Below the pieces are notes generated by a model. That model was not told the DNA's origin. It ran no database searches and worked only from the letters and a program-made list of their open reading frames with translations. A DNA stretch of 64,000 bases from a virus: positions 1-64,000 of the IMG/VR virus record IMGVR_UViG_3300010399_000036. The stretch is one strand, 5' to 3'. Below, piece by piece: positions 1-7,688 of the stretch; the first letter of the stretch is position 1; every line of letters begins with the position of its first letter. Position numbers and translations under genes: made by a program.

Positions 1-78
1 AAGAAGGTAGCGGGCCGAGTACTCGACGGCAAAGAGTGGAACGAATACCCGAAAGCAAAGGCATTTGCAGCAGCATGA
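1..78 (+). CDS. C-terminal end of a DUF5131 (phage Gp37/Gp68-like) protein, cut by the window edge
   Basis: Frame 1 is open from the first base and ends with TGA at 76-78. The tail reads like the conserved end of phage Gp37/Gp68 (DUF5131) proteins, with the element AGRVLDGKEWNEYP. The molecular function of that family is not settled. The stop overlaps the ATG of the next gene (ATGA at 75-78), as in a co-translated operon. Only 25 residues are visible, so the family call rests on this short motif. Confidence 0.5.
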   Translation, partial: KKVAGRVLDGKEWNEYPKAKAFAAA

Positions 79-518
79 GCAGCCACTATGAGACCGTGCC
101 CGGTGCGTTCTATGAAGCACTCGCCAACACTGCGGGATGGAGATCGCGTTGTGACAACTGCCACTGTCCAAAATGGGCGCACGCCTTCAAAAGTATTCGC
201 ACCGAGCAGCCGATCGTTGTCGGCACGTGCGCCTGCGGAGCGTGTCGCAACTATGTGCCCCGCCGTTCGGGGTTGAACGTCAAAGGTAACGAGCGCGACG
301 GCAACGGAACGATCAGACGGTTAAAGAAGCGCGACTCAAAGAGAATCGTCTGCGGATCGGCGGACTGTCGCGCACAAGCCGAATTCTGCAGGACGATTGA
401 GTGGAACACGGGAAACACAAAGGGAATTTCCTTCTTCTATCACTGCGGTCGCCATGCTGTGCCGCAAATCGATCAAATTCTTCGCCGTGCGCGTGTTAGT
501 CAGCAAAGGCAGTTATGA
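75..518 (+). CDS. Small Cys-rich putative zinc-binding phage protein
   Basis: 147 residues from the ATG at 75, chosen because it overlaps the preceding stop as ATGA; a GTG at 36 would extend it into the upstream gene. Cysteine groups lie near residues 27-60 (CDNCHC, then CACGAC) and again around 103-108, with further Cys/His near 132-137, suggesting two zinc ribbons. No catalytic motif is recognised and no family is named with confidence. It ends in an ATGA overlap with the next gene. Confidence 0.7.
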   Translation: MSSHYETVPGAFYEALANTAGWRSRCDNCHCPKWAHAFKSIRTEQPIVVGTCACGACRNYVPRRSGLNVKGNERDGNGTIRRLKKRDSKRIVCGSADCRAQAEFCRTIEWNTGNTKGISFFYHCGRHAVPQIDQILRRARVSQQRQL

Positions 519-757
519 GCTCTAAGCGCCATCTACGACGATCAAGATGCGAGCGGAAGATCAAATACCGCACGGCCGGCGAAGCACGATCAGCGGCAAG
601 GAAGTTTGTCGAAATGGGTGGCGATCAATTGTTCCCATATCGCTGTGAGTATGGTTCTCACTTTCATCTAGGCCACGCTCCGTACAGAGTTGAAGTAGCA
701 AAAGCAAGTAAGCAGGCAGCTTTCAAAATACGACAGAAGATCGATAACGCAGCATGA
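515..757 (+). CDS. Small basic phage protein with FHLGH zinc-like motif
   Basis: 80 residues, start fixed by the ATGA overlap at 515-518. It is rich in Arg and Lys and carries a C-x-Y-x5-LGH arrangement (YRCEYGSHFHLGH), which recurs in many small phage proteins and probably binds zinc. The role is unknown. It overlaps the following gene by 4 nt, so it belongs to the same translationally coupled run. Confidence 0.75.
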   Translation: MSSKRHLRRSRCERKIKYRTAGEARSAARKFVEMGGDQLFPYRCEYGSHFHLGHAPYRVEVAKASKQAAFKIRQKIDNAA

Positions 758-1134
758 GGGCAACAACGTCACAGCCGAAAAGGATTCAGCGTAAGCGGAC
801 GAAGGGTTCGAAGTTGCCGCCCAAAACACTCTGCGTTACACGTCCGAGCCTATTCAGCAACCCCTACACGCTTGAAGAGTTTGGGGGTCTGGCCTTGCCG
901 CTGTTTCGCAACACACTTTGTGGTATTTGGAATCCTTCATTGCTTGATGGGAAGCCGGACGCATATCGATGGCGTGCCTACGACTTGCATCATGCTTGGC
1001 TCAGAAGGTTCAAACAAGGGCATCCGCTTGATGTCTTGCGTACAACGTTGCCGCAGTATGACTTTATTGCATGCTGGTGTCCGTTGGACCATCCTTGCCA
1101 TGTTGACAGCATTCTGGAGTTGGCGAATCAGTAA
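754..1134 (+). CDS. DUF4326 domain protein
   Basis: 126 residues, ATGA overlap with the upstream gene. The C-terminal two thirds match the DUF4326 layout: an N-terminal RPS-x-FSNPY segment, a middle helix region, and the signature IACWCPLDHPCHVD followed by a leucine-rich end. DUF4326 proteins are common in phages and have no established function; the C-W-C-x6-C-H cluster suggests metal binding. The family match is strong, the role is open. Confidence 0.85.
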   Translation: MRATTSQPKRIQRKRTKGSKLPPKTLCVTRPSLFSNPYTLEEFGGLALPLFRNTLCGIWNPSLLDGKPDAYRWRAYDLHHAWLRRFKQGHPLDVLRTTLPQYDFIACWCPLDHPCHVDSILELANQ

Positions 1135-1136
1135 AC

Positions 1137-1451
1137 ATGGCCCAAGTCTTACCAGACATTTGCAGAAATAAACATCGAGGCAATGAAGCCTCAGAAGCTG
1201 CCAATGCTCTGGTCCATGATCACAAGGCGGTAGATCGCCAGCGAATTATTAGTTACGCAGAGTTCATGGGAAGCTACGGAATTACTTTCAAAGAAGTTTG
1301 TGCGGCTCTTGATATGAAGCCACAAACCGCATCTGCAAGACTAGCAGAGTTGAAAGCTGATAGTGAATTGGAGCCAAAGCCGAATACTGACAGACGTGAT
1401 GGATGCGGAGTGTTTATTAGACCAAGAGGTCAGTTGAGTCTGAACCTGTAA
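1137..1451 (+). CDS. Winged-helix-like DNA-binding phage protein
   Basis: 104 residues starting 3 nt after the DUF4326 stop. The central region reads as a helix-turn-helix: GITFKEVCAALDMKPQTAS followed by an ARLAELK recognition-type helix. The N-terminus is polar and the C-terminus ends in a short strand-like segment. It probably binds DNA or acts as a small regulator next to the excisionase and integrase, but no target can be read from the sequence. Confidence 0.65.
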   Translation: MAQVLPDICRNKHRGNEASEAANALVHDHKAVDRQRIISYAEFMGSYGITFKEVCAALDMKPQTASARLAELKADSELEPKPNTDRRDGCGVFIRPRGQLSLNL

Positions 1452-1476
1452 GGGGTTTGGTTGAAGTGAGGCGGGT

Positions 1477-1686
1477 ATGAGCAAGATAGAAGAAAAACGT
1501 TATTACACGGAGAAGGAGTTTTGCGAAATGATGGGAATCACCCGCAAGACGGCCCACAAGTGGCGCAAGGATAAGACGATCGGATTCATGAGAACGCCGA
1601 CAGGCTTAATACGCTACAGAGAAACCGACATCCAAGAATACGAACGGCGGACAGGTAATCGTCCCAGGGCGCAACGTGCAGCTTAA
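1477..1686 (+). CDS. Excisionase-like (Xis/MerR-type) HTH protein
   Basis: 69 residues. The whole protein is a MerR/excisionase-type winged helix: YYTEKEFCEMMGITRKTAH (helix-turn-helix), then a wing with TPTGLIRYRETDIQEY. Its 3' end overlaps the 3' end of the leftward integrase by 4 nt, an arrangement typical of recombination directionality factors beside their integrase. It could instead be a small transcriptional regulator; the position favours Xis. Confidence 0.7.
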   Translation: MSKIEEKRYYTEKEFCEMMGITRKTAHKWRKDKTIGFMRTPTGLIRYRETDIQEYERRTGNRPRAQRAA

Positions 1687-2816
1687 TCATCTTCTTCTAA
1701 AAGCTCAGCCGCTCGCTTTCGCGTCTGCTTGTCTGCGTGCATATAACGCCATGTGGTGCTAGGTTGAGTATGGCCCAAAAGTTTTCCAGTCTCACTCAGC
1801 GACAACCCTTTCTTAACCATCCTGGTTGCGGCCGTGTGGCGGGCGTCGTGCAGTCGAAAGTTAGCGTCAGCAAGGCCGGCCAATTTCTTCGCAGTATTGA
1901 AAGATCGTTTCACGGACTGAAACCCGAACAGCAGATCGCCGGGTTGTTTATCTTTGCAGAGGTTACGCAGTTCGTTAGCGAGCCGGAGGGTCATATCGAA
2001 TTGACGTTCGCGGCGCCGCTTTCCTTTGTAGGAAATTGCCGTGATGCAATTGTCTTCAAAGTTGATGTCAGCAACCCGCAAGCGGTACATCTCACTCCCG
2101 CGAAACCCGGTGTCGAACGCCAAGATCAAAAACGCCTTGAGATGTTCCCGTTGGCCGGTACAGGCAGCAAGCAAGCGCTCCCGCTCTTCTTTGGTGGCTA
2201 TTCGTTCCCGTGGCTGTTCTTCGGCAAGGTTGATGAGTGGATCTCCCTGACCGAACGGATTGCGGGTAATCCACTTGTTTTGAACAGCCACGGTGAAGAG
2301 TCGGCGCAGCAAGGAAAGCTCGCGGTTGACAGAAGCTATCGAACGCGGGCGCTGCTCCTCTCTATACTTCCCTTTCCCGATTCTCTTGTGAACCACAACC
2401 GGAGTGCTGAGCCGCAAACGTTTGAAGGCGGCAATATCGCCGTAGGATATTTCCCGTGCCCGACCGTGGAAATGATCACGAAGCGTTTTCAGTTTGCGCT
2501 TAACATCCTGGTAGCTTCTAAGCCCGGTTTTCTTGATGCCGTGCTTGTCATACTCAGCAGGTACGGCGTATTCCCTTTCGTAGTAGTCCGCGAGTTGCTT
2601 AAACGTGAGGCTGGCACCGTCGATGCTCCGCTCGTCTCCCTGATCTTCGAGCTCGTCAAGCATCTCTTTGATATGCCTGCGCGCTTCGCGAGACGTACCG
2701 GAAATCGCTTTACGTTTGCGCTCCCGTCGCTTACCCTGCGCATCAACCCATGTGACGCGGCCATACAAAGCCCCCGCTGCGTCTCTCCAGAACGATCCAG
2801 TTCGGTCCCGCCCCAT
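1683..2816 (-). CDS. int: Tyrosine recombinase / phage integrase
   Basis: Leftward gene. The catalytic half carries the expected residues: Arg I in FDTGFRGSEMYRL, the H-x-x-R box in LHDARHTAATRM, then LGHTQPSTTWRYMH with His and the nucleophile Tyr. An N-terminal arm-binding segment (GRDRTGSFWRDAAGALYGRV) and a SAM-like core-binding domain precede it. I chose the ATG at 2816, where homology-like sequence begins (377 aa); a TTG at 2855 or GTGs between would add up to 13 residues, and none has a good ribosome site. It lies about 150 nt from the tRNA-Lys-like attP core and should integrate the phage into that tRNA gene. Confidence 0.93.
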   Translation of the reverse strand: MGRDRTGSFWRDAAGALYGRVTWVDAQGKRRERKRKAISGTSREARRHIKEMLDELEDQGDERSIDGASLTFKQLADYYEREYAVPAEYDKHGIKKTGLRSYQDVKRKLKTLRDHFHGRAREISYGDIAAFKRLRLSTPVVVHKRIGKGKYREEQRPRSIASVNRELSLLRRLFTVAVQNKWITRNPFGQGDPLINLAEEQPRERIATKEERERLLAACTGQREHLKAFLILAFDTGFRGSEMYRLRVADINFEDNCITAISYKGKRRRERQFDMTLRLANELRNLCKDKQPGDLLFGFQSVKRSFNTAKKLAGLADANFRLHDARHTAATRMVKKGLSLSETGKLLGHTQPSTTWRYMHADKQTRKRAAELLEEDD

Positions 2817-2970
2817 AAAAACAGCCACATTCACAACCACGTATCGGAGGCGCAACAGGTTACACGACTACCCCAAGAGTTACAAGATTTCCCTATGATA
2901 AATCGCTCTAAGGGGCGTAAAATAAGGGTTAACGTGGGATTCCTTAATGATTCGAAAAGTACAGGACGCG

Positions 2971-3017
2971 GACTCTTAATCAGCGGGTCGCAGGTTCGAG
3001 CCCTGCTCGGCTCACCA
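2971..3017 (+). other. Putative attP core: 3' half of tRNA-Lys(CTT)
   Basis: The stretch reads as a tRNA from the anticodon loop onward: loop CTCTTAA with anticodon CTT, T-arm GCAGG-TTCGAGC-CCTGC at 2990-3006, acceptor strand TCGGCTC at 3007-3013, discriminator A and encoded CCA at 3015-3017. The matching 5' half is absent upstream, so this is not a working tRNA. Integrases that target tRNA genes carry exactly such a 3' fragment in attP. Direct repeats CTAAGT at 3024-3029 and 3045-3050 (21 bp apart) could be arm-type integrase sites. The rest of 2856-3127 holds no gene I can support. Confidence 0.8.
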
Positions 3018-3127
3018 GAATTCCTAAGTAAATCTCACAAATCTCTAAGTCAACAAAGTAGCAACCACCTATCGAAACCACCTTCGGCTTTGATGGGTGT
3101 ATTTGCATGCGCGGGAGGCGCTATTTG

Positions 3128-3688
3128 ATGCCTTATCTCTACGCCATACAAATGGTTATTCCGGACTACGCCTTCCCGCCACTAAAAGTCGGTTTTACTA
3201 CTAACCCTGAATCCAGACTCCGACATTACGGTAGTGGGCCGTTTCCTACTCGTTGGCTTGGCTGTTGGGAGGCCGTTGAGGGTGAAAGCGAGGGTGAGAT
3301 CCACGCCCGCTTTGCTAAGCATCGGCTCACCGGCGAATGGTTCTATCCCGATACCGATCTAGTCCAGTTTGTTGAGCAACGAATTGGAACGACAATTGAG
3401 GCCATTGTCGAACGAGAATCTGCGGGTCGTGAGAAGCGCTATTACGATCTCTTTGTCGGGCAGTTTGTGACAGCGACAAACAGTGAATTCAGTGGCCAGA
3501 CTGGCTACTGTGACGATATGGAACAGGATCATGCCGTAGTTTACTTCGAAGCTTTTAACGATGGCTACGATTTGGTTCCGGCTAAGTTTCTTGCCAGGGC
3601 TAATGAATCGGCGGCGAAAAGGTATCAAGCTGAATACATGAGAACTTTGCAGCGCTGGTATGCGCCCGCTGCACACTTATGCGCGTAG
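3128..3688 (+). CDS. GIY-YIG nuclease family protein
   Basis: 186 residues from the ATG at 3128, preceded by GGGAGG at 3113-3118. Family features are present: an N-terminal YLYAIQ strand (GIY-like), KVGFTT (YIG-like position), the Arg of the ESRLRHY segment, then GESEGEIHARFAKHRLTGEWFYP, the E-x3-H-x3-F/W pattern of the T5orf172/MUG113-like branch. The residues after about 95 are a poorly conserved tail. Likely a structure-specific or homing-type endonuclease. It is the first gene on the other side of attP from int. Confidence 0.75.
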   Translation: MPYLYAIQMVIPDYAFPPLKVGFTTNPESRLRHYGSGPFPTRWLGCWEAVEGESEGEIHARFAKHRLTGEWFYPDTDLVQFVEQRIGTTIEAIVERESAGREKRYYDLFVGQFVTATNSEFSGQTGYCDDMEQDHAVVYFEAFNDGYDLVPAKFLARANESAAKRYQAEYMRTLQRWYAPAAHLCA

Positions 3689-3698
3689 TTGATAGACC

Positions 3699-4445
3699 AT
3701 GACCGCCTATTACAACGAACTCGATCCGTTCGCAGCCGCATGGTTGAGAGAGCTGATCAAAGAAGATCTGATAGCACTAGGCGAAGTTGATGAGCGTAGC
3801 ATTGAAGAAGTTAAACCAGACGATCTCCGAGGATTCACACAATGCCACTTCTTCGCCGGCGGCGGCGGATGGTCGTTTGCCTTGCGACTCGCGGGAGTCT
3901 CTGACGCCGAGCCTGTTTGGACCGCATCATGTCACTGTCAACCGTGGAGCGTTGCAGGAGAAAAACAGGGCCATCAAGACGAACGCGACCTTTGGCCGTG
4001 TTTCTTTCGGCTCTTCGCAGAGCGCAAACCTGCAACGCTGTTTGGAGAACAAGTTACGGGAGCGATTCGTTGGGGATGGCTCGACAGAGCCTTCGATGAT
4101 CTTGAGAAAGCGGGTTACGCCTGCGGGGCGAAGATTATGCGAGCTAGTACCGTTGGCGCGGACCATGAACGCAAGCGGGTCTTCTTTGTGGCCGACGCCT
4201 GCGGCTCGCGATGGCAAGGATCTATCCCGAACAACCGCGTATCTAGCCGCGCGCACACGTCACTCTCCGTCGATGGCGACTCGTTTGTTAGGGCAGGGCG
4301 CGCCTTGGCGGGTGATTACAGGGATTTACTGCCTAGCGATGGGCTATCCGTCCAAATGGAACGAAACGCGCTTAAAGTCTACGGCAATGCAATCGTTCCA
4401 CAAGTCGCGCAAGCCTTCATCGAAAGCTACATGAGTTTAGTGTGA
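3699..4445 (+). CDS. DNA (cytosine-5)-methyltransferase
   Basis: 248 residues. SAM-binding motif I is FFAGGGGWSFAL near residue 50. The catalytic loop reads SCHCQPWSVAG, with the Cys nucleophile but His where most family members have Pro. A FGEQV segment takes the place of the usual ENV motif, and motif X is YGNAIVPQVAQAFI near the end. It should methylate cytosine at C5 and may protect phage DNA from host restriction or modify host DNA. No restriction endonuclease partner is adjacent. The protein is shorter than most C5 enzymes, with a small target-recognition region. Confidence 0.85.
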   Translation: MTAYYNELDPFAAAWLRELIKEDLIALGEVDERSIEEVKPDDLRGFTQCHFFAGGGGWSFALRLAGVSDAEPVWTASCHCQPWSVAGEKQGHQDERDLWPCFFRLFAERKPATLFGEQVTGAIRWGWLDRAFDDLEKAGYACGAKIMRASTVGADHERKRVFFVADACGSRWQGSIPNNRVSSRAHTSLSVDGDSFVRAGRALAGDYRDLLPSDGLSVQMERNALKVYGNAIVPQVAQAFIESYMSLV

Positions 4446-4489
4446 CTGGCGGGCCTTTGTGTGTCCCGCGGTGAAGAAAGGGAGAAGAG

Positions 4490-5011
4490 TTGGAATTAGA
4501 TCGGACGAGCACCGTGCTTCCGGGTTGGGCTGAAAACCTAAAGCGCCTGCGAAGCGTTGGCGCGCGTCGCGGCCGGCATTCCCCGGCGTATGCCGCTCTT
4601 AAGGGCAAACTGTCGCGCGGGAGCGTCTTGCTAGACATCGGCTGCGGTGACAGCAAAGACCGGATCATCGCCGCGTCGCGCGGCATTGTTGCCTACGGAG
4701 TGGATTTGTTTCCGCCGCTTAGTCGTTCGACCGAGCGTTTTGTGCGCGCTGATGCCCGACGATTGCCCTTTAGTGCCTCATCGGTTGATGCGGTGATTTG
4801 CCAAGCAATGATCTCTCTTATTCCGCCGGATGACCGCTATGGCTTTTACTGCGAGGTCGCACGGGTTCTGAAGATCGGTGGTTGGTTCTCGATAGTTTTT
4901 TACTCTCTTGTTGACGGTTGGCGAGTGACACCGGAACACGAGAACCAGCGAATTGCTGCGTCTGGGCTTAAATACGTTCATTCAGGTTTATACCAAAAGG
5001 AGATTTCATGA
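4490..5011 (+). CDS. Class I SAM-dependent methyltransferase
   Basis: 173 residues from a TTG start with a purine-rich site (GAAGAAAGGGAG) upstream. Motif I is LLDIGCGDSKD (about residues 47-57), an acidic YGVDLF strand follows, then ADARRLPF and DAVICQAM, and a post-catalytic segment with EVARVLKIGGWF. This is the UbiE/Methyltransf_11-type fold. The substrate cannot be read from the sequence. It ends in an ATGA overlap with the next gene. Confidence 0.8.
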   Translation: MELDRTSTVLPGWAENLKRLRSVGARRGRHSPAYAALKGKLSRGSVLLDIGCGDSKDRIIAASRGIVAYGVDLFPPLSRSTERFVRADARRLPFSASSVDAVICQAMISLIPPDDRYGFYCEVARVLKIGGWFSIVFYSLVDGWRVTPEHENQRIAASGLKYVHSGLYQKEIS

Positions 5012-5739
5012 CTGAAGCATTGACCGTTCAAAATGTCGGACCTGTTTCATCAGTTCACCTTGTGGCGCGCAATCCCGTTGAGATGCAGAACGCGCAAGCT
5101 GATTTAGCCGTCTGGCTCAAGAATAAGATCGTTGAAATCGAAATCGAAATTAACGACTTGGACGCCGCGCTTAATGAGGCGGCTGCGGCGGGGTGGAACA
5201 TGGACGCTCTGCGGCGGCAACTCAACAAAACAACTCGACAACAGGAGTTCTATCGCAAGCTGCTCGCAGCAGTGCAGGCCGGATACACGATCATTCCCGA
5301 CATTCCCGTCGAGGTCTTTGCGATTCGCGTTGAACGTGCTCGCCCACGTGGGGATCGTGTTAGCAGCGATTACGGCCCGCGCTACGCCGTTCCCAACGAT
5401 GAAAAGCCTGACAAGCTGCCAGCAGGAGAGGGCGAGTACGTCAGTCCAGTGCCGGAAGTTTGGCGCGGCACCGCAACGATGACCCGAAAAGATCAGACCA
5501 CGTACACGCGACACTATGCGGACCCAAGCGAGTTTCGCGATGTTGTGTTTCCACTAAGAGCCGCCCGCGTAGAGGTAATGAGCGCAACCAAAGACGCGAT
5601 GGCCCACAAGATTTTTGATCAGGTTGCAATTTGTCCCGCGAAGCGTAAAGCAGATCCCTTGATCATCGGGCAAGTGATCGGCCCTAAAGCAACGATAAGT
5701 TTCATCATCGCGTGGCACCTTAACCTAAACGAACTCTGA
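5008..5739 (+). CDS. Conserved phage/plasmid-type hypothetical protein
   Basis: 243 residues, start set by ATGA overlap. An N-terminal helical or coiled-coil region (residues about 25-85, ending QEFYRKLLAAVQAGY) precedes a conserved-looking core with IIPDIPVEVFAIRVERARP, LPAGEGEYVSP and an ending with DPLIIGQVIGP. I recognise this as a recurrent hypothetical family of phages and mobile elements but know no function for it. No catalytic motif is evident. Confidence 0.7.
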   Translation: MTEALTVQNVGPVSSVHLVARNPVEMQNAQADLAVWLKNKIVEIEIEINDLDAALNEAAAAGWNMDALRRQLNKTTRQQEFYRKLLAAVQAGYTIIPDIPVEVFAIRVERARPRGDRVSSDYGPRYAVPNDEKPDKLPAGEGEYVSPVPEVWRGTATMTRKDQTTYTRHYADPSEFRDVVFPLRAARVEVMSATKDAMAHKIFDQVAICPAKRKADPLIIGQVIGPKATISFIIAWHLNLNEL

Positions 5740-5761
5740 TTCATCTTTGCAAGGAGAATCG

Positions 5762-6124
5762 ATGATCTTATTACTTCCCTTACTTCTAATGCTCAGTTCA
5801 GATCGTTGTGCCACGGTAAATGTTAGACCAACGCCAACAGTTGTAACTGCGGGCTCAACCATGGGCTTTCAGGTCATAGTCACCAACTGCGGCGACAAGC
5901 CTGTGATGATTAAGACCTATGCCGAGCTGGAAACGGCTTGCGGAGGTGAAGTGGACTTACCCAAGAACTACTGGCGCTTACAACCCGGTCAGGCGTTCCA
6001 GCCTAACATGACTTATCCGATTCCATCCGATGCCTGTCCCGGTATCTACCGTGTGCTGGTGGAAGCATCCGTCGGTAACACGGTTATCGGTTCAGGGGAT
6101 GCGACTTTCGAGGTGGTGGAGTGA
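5762..6124 (+). CDS. Small exported Ig-like protein
   Basis: 120 residues from the ATG at 5762, chosen because AAGGAG precedes it by about 7 nt. The N-terminus (ILLLPLLLMLSSDRC) is a hydrophobic signal peptide with a Cys that could be a lipobox-like site. The remainder is strand-rich with four further Cys (C-x-D, C-G-G, C-P-G) and ends ATFEVVE, like a small beta-sandwich. Likely exported to or beyond the inner membrane; function unknown. Confidence 0.65.
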   Translation: MILLLPLLLMLSSDRCATVNVRPTPTVVTAGSTMGFQVIVTNCGDKPVMIKTYAELETACGGEVDLPKNYWRLQPGQAFQPNMTYPIPSDACPGIYRVLVEASVGNTVIGSGDATFEVVE

Positions 6125-6174
6125 TGGCAGAAGTACTAACTAGAGTTGACGAAGGAGATTCGCTCTAAAACGTA

Positions 6175-6732
6175 ATGGCTAGAGATTACCCTGATTCATT
6201 CGCGCCCGATCCAATTGACCGCGTTGCGGGTCGTGTGATTTCGCGTGGCTATCACCACGAGTTTAAGAAGGCGCAGAACAACCGGGAGGTGTGGGATGCG
6301 CCACCAGATACGGTGCCGACGTGTTACACGCCCGAGCCGATCAAGTCGCTTATGGGCCAACGTAAGGGCTGCCTTGTTGTGATCGGATACCTTGGCCGTC
6401 GGCACAGTCAGTTTGGGAAAAAGAGAGGGCAAATTCTCTTGGTACGCTGTGACTGTGGCAGACACGAAGAACGGGTGGCGCAGCGATGGCGCAAACGTGG
6501 AAATGAGATTTTCGAGATGTGCCAGTTTTGCAATCAGCGAGAAAGGTTGAAGACATCGCATTTGTCAAACGCCGAGCGTGATCGGTTAGAAAACTTAAAT
6601 AGAGCACGGCATGGACTCCCATCAAAGCACGATGAGATGTCAGAGAGACTAAAGAGAAAACTGGTGAATTTTTATTCAAGGGGTCGAGATCCTAATCAGT
6701 GGAAGAAGCATCGACATAAGCGACTACCGTAA
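6175..6732 (+). CDS. Hypothetical protein with one zinc-ribbon
   Basis: 185 residues. The centre has a CLVVIGYLGRR strand followed by VRCDCG and, 25 residues later, MCQFC, a Cys4 zinc-ribbon. This layout is common in small phage proteins related to nucleases that contain a G-x-L-x-V-IG element. The C-terminal 60 residues are basic and low-complexity. DNA or RNA binding is likely; nothing more specific can be said. Confidence 0.6.
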   Translation: MARDYPDSFAPDPIDRVAGRVISRGYHHEFKKAQNNREVWDAPPDTVPTCYTPEPIKSLMGQRKGCLVVIGYLGRRHSQFGKKRGQILLVRCDCGRHEERVAQRWRKRGNEIFEMCQFCNQRERLKTSHLSNAERDRLENLNRARHGLPSKHDEMSERLKRKLVNFYSRGRDPNQWKKHRHKRLP

Positions 6733-6838
6733 TTAACACCGTTGACGCTCTAATTGCCTTTGAAGCTGAACACAAGATCGGAGTTGAGTAGAAATCTCCA
6801 CCTTTAGGCAGTGGTTAATTCGGAGGCTTGGGGGAACC

Positions 6839-7027
6839 GTGAGAACGTGTCGCCACCGATGGCGAATTCTCATTGAGCATTACCCTACGTTCGCGTGGGA
6901 CAAGTGGCAGTGCAGGCGCTGCAATGTTTGCAAAGACTTTCCCCATAGCGAACCGCCAGAACCAATTCGCACGGAGATTTGCAGCCTTGGCGGTGTTCAT
7001 ACCGTTAACGGTCTAGGAGGCCGCTGA
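6839..7027 (+). CDS. Possible small Cys-rich protein
   Basis: 62 residues from a GTG start with GGAGGCTTGGGGG upstream. It has the pattern CRHRW, CRRCNVC, which could bind zinc. Its TGA (7025-7027) overlaps the candidate start of the next gene. Short and GTG-started, so coding status is only moderately supported by the operon-like overlaps on its 3' side. Confidence 0.45.
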   Translation: MRTCRHRWRILIEHYPTFAWDKWQCRRCNVCKDFPHSEPPEPIRTEICSLGGVHTVNGLGGR

Positions 7028-7230
7028 CTGAATGGGCAATTCCGCGCATTGATCCAAACGTCAAGTATCGCGGCGTAAGTGAATTGCGCAAATTGAATTC
7101 GGAGACATTGCGCGACTTACCTTCGGCACTTGTGATTACAGATAACGGAGAGCCCTTAGCAGTGATAGTGAGTTTCGAAATGTTTCTGCGGATGCAGAGT
7201 GAACGCGAACAACGAGACGGAGTTGATTAA
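7024..7230 (+). CDS. Phd/YefM-like antitoxin-type protein
   Basis: 68 codons ending TAA at 7228-7230. No ATG/GTG/TTG opens the frame upstream of the conserved part; the best start is CTG at 7024, just after AGGAGG (7015-7020) and overlapping the preceding stop as CTGA. The protein reads VKYRGVSELRKLN...SALVITDNGEPLAVIVS, the typical strand-helix layout of Phd/YefM DNA-binding antitoxins (self-repressing partners of RelE- or Doc-type toxins). No toxin gene follows. The start codon is uncertain. Confidence 0.55.
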   Translation: MTEWAIPRIDPNVKYRGVSELRKLNSETLRDLPSALVITDNGEPLAVIVSFEMFLRMQSEREQRDGVD

Positions 7231-7688
7231 TGGCATATCAAAACAACGGGCAATCAAAAACGAGCACGTACAGCGCGTGGCTCGCCATGAGGAGCAGATG
7301 TTATACGAAGAGTGATAAGAGTTACCGTCGTTAAGGGGGCCGAGGCATCCGAGTGTGTGAGCGCTGGTCGTCGTTCCTGAATTTCTATGCCGACATGGGA
7401 CCGCGACCCTCGCCTAATCACTCACTAGACCGCCTTAATAACGATGGAAACTATGAGCCTGATAATTGCCGTTGGGCCACGCAAGCAGAGCAGCAGAGAA
7501 ATCGCAGTACTACTGTCTTGATCACGATCAATGGTGTTACGAAGTGCGCCGCAGACTGGGCCGATGAAAAGGGCATATCGAGGGAAACGGTGTCGCAACG
7601 CATGAGACGCTCAGGCTGGACCGGCGAACGCGCGGCCTTAACTCCTATAGGCCCCTACAAAAGAAGAGCGGAAGTGAGATCTATATGA
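7230..7688 (+). pseudogene. HNH-like endonuclease interrupted by an in-frame TAA
   Basis: The frame opens with ATG at 7230 (TAATG with the upstream stop), runs TYSAWLAMRSRCY, then hits TAA at 7332-7334. In the same frame the sequence resumes immediately as GGRGIRVCERW...LDRLNNDGNYEPDNCRWAT. In this homing-nuclease-like family a Tyr normally sits directly before GGRGI, so the stop looks like a TAT/TAC-to-TAA change. The downstream part has a GTG at 7353 that could start a truncated 111-residue protein. It keeps the HNH-like core and a C-terminal HTH-like region (KGISRETVSQRM). Confidence 0.75.

Noticed and set aside
2971-3017. Functional tRNA-Lys gene
   Set aside because: Only the 3' half from the anticodon loop exists. 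The sequence upstream has no D-arm or matching acceptor strand.
1737-3128. Long rightward ORF (463 codons) over the integrase region
   Set aside because: It is antisense to the integrase, whose catalytic motifs are complete, and it runs through the tRNA-like att fragment. It shows no domain of its own.
7332-7334. Reassigned TAA codon
   Set aside because: TAA ends many intact genes in this window, so a general recoding would destroy them. A local mutation or error explains the site.
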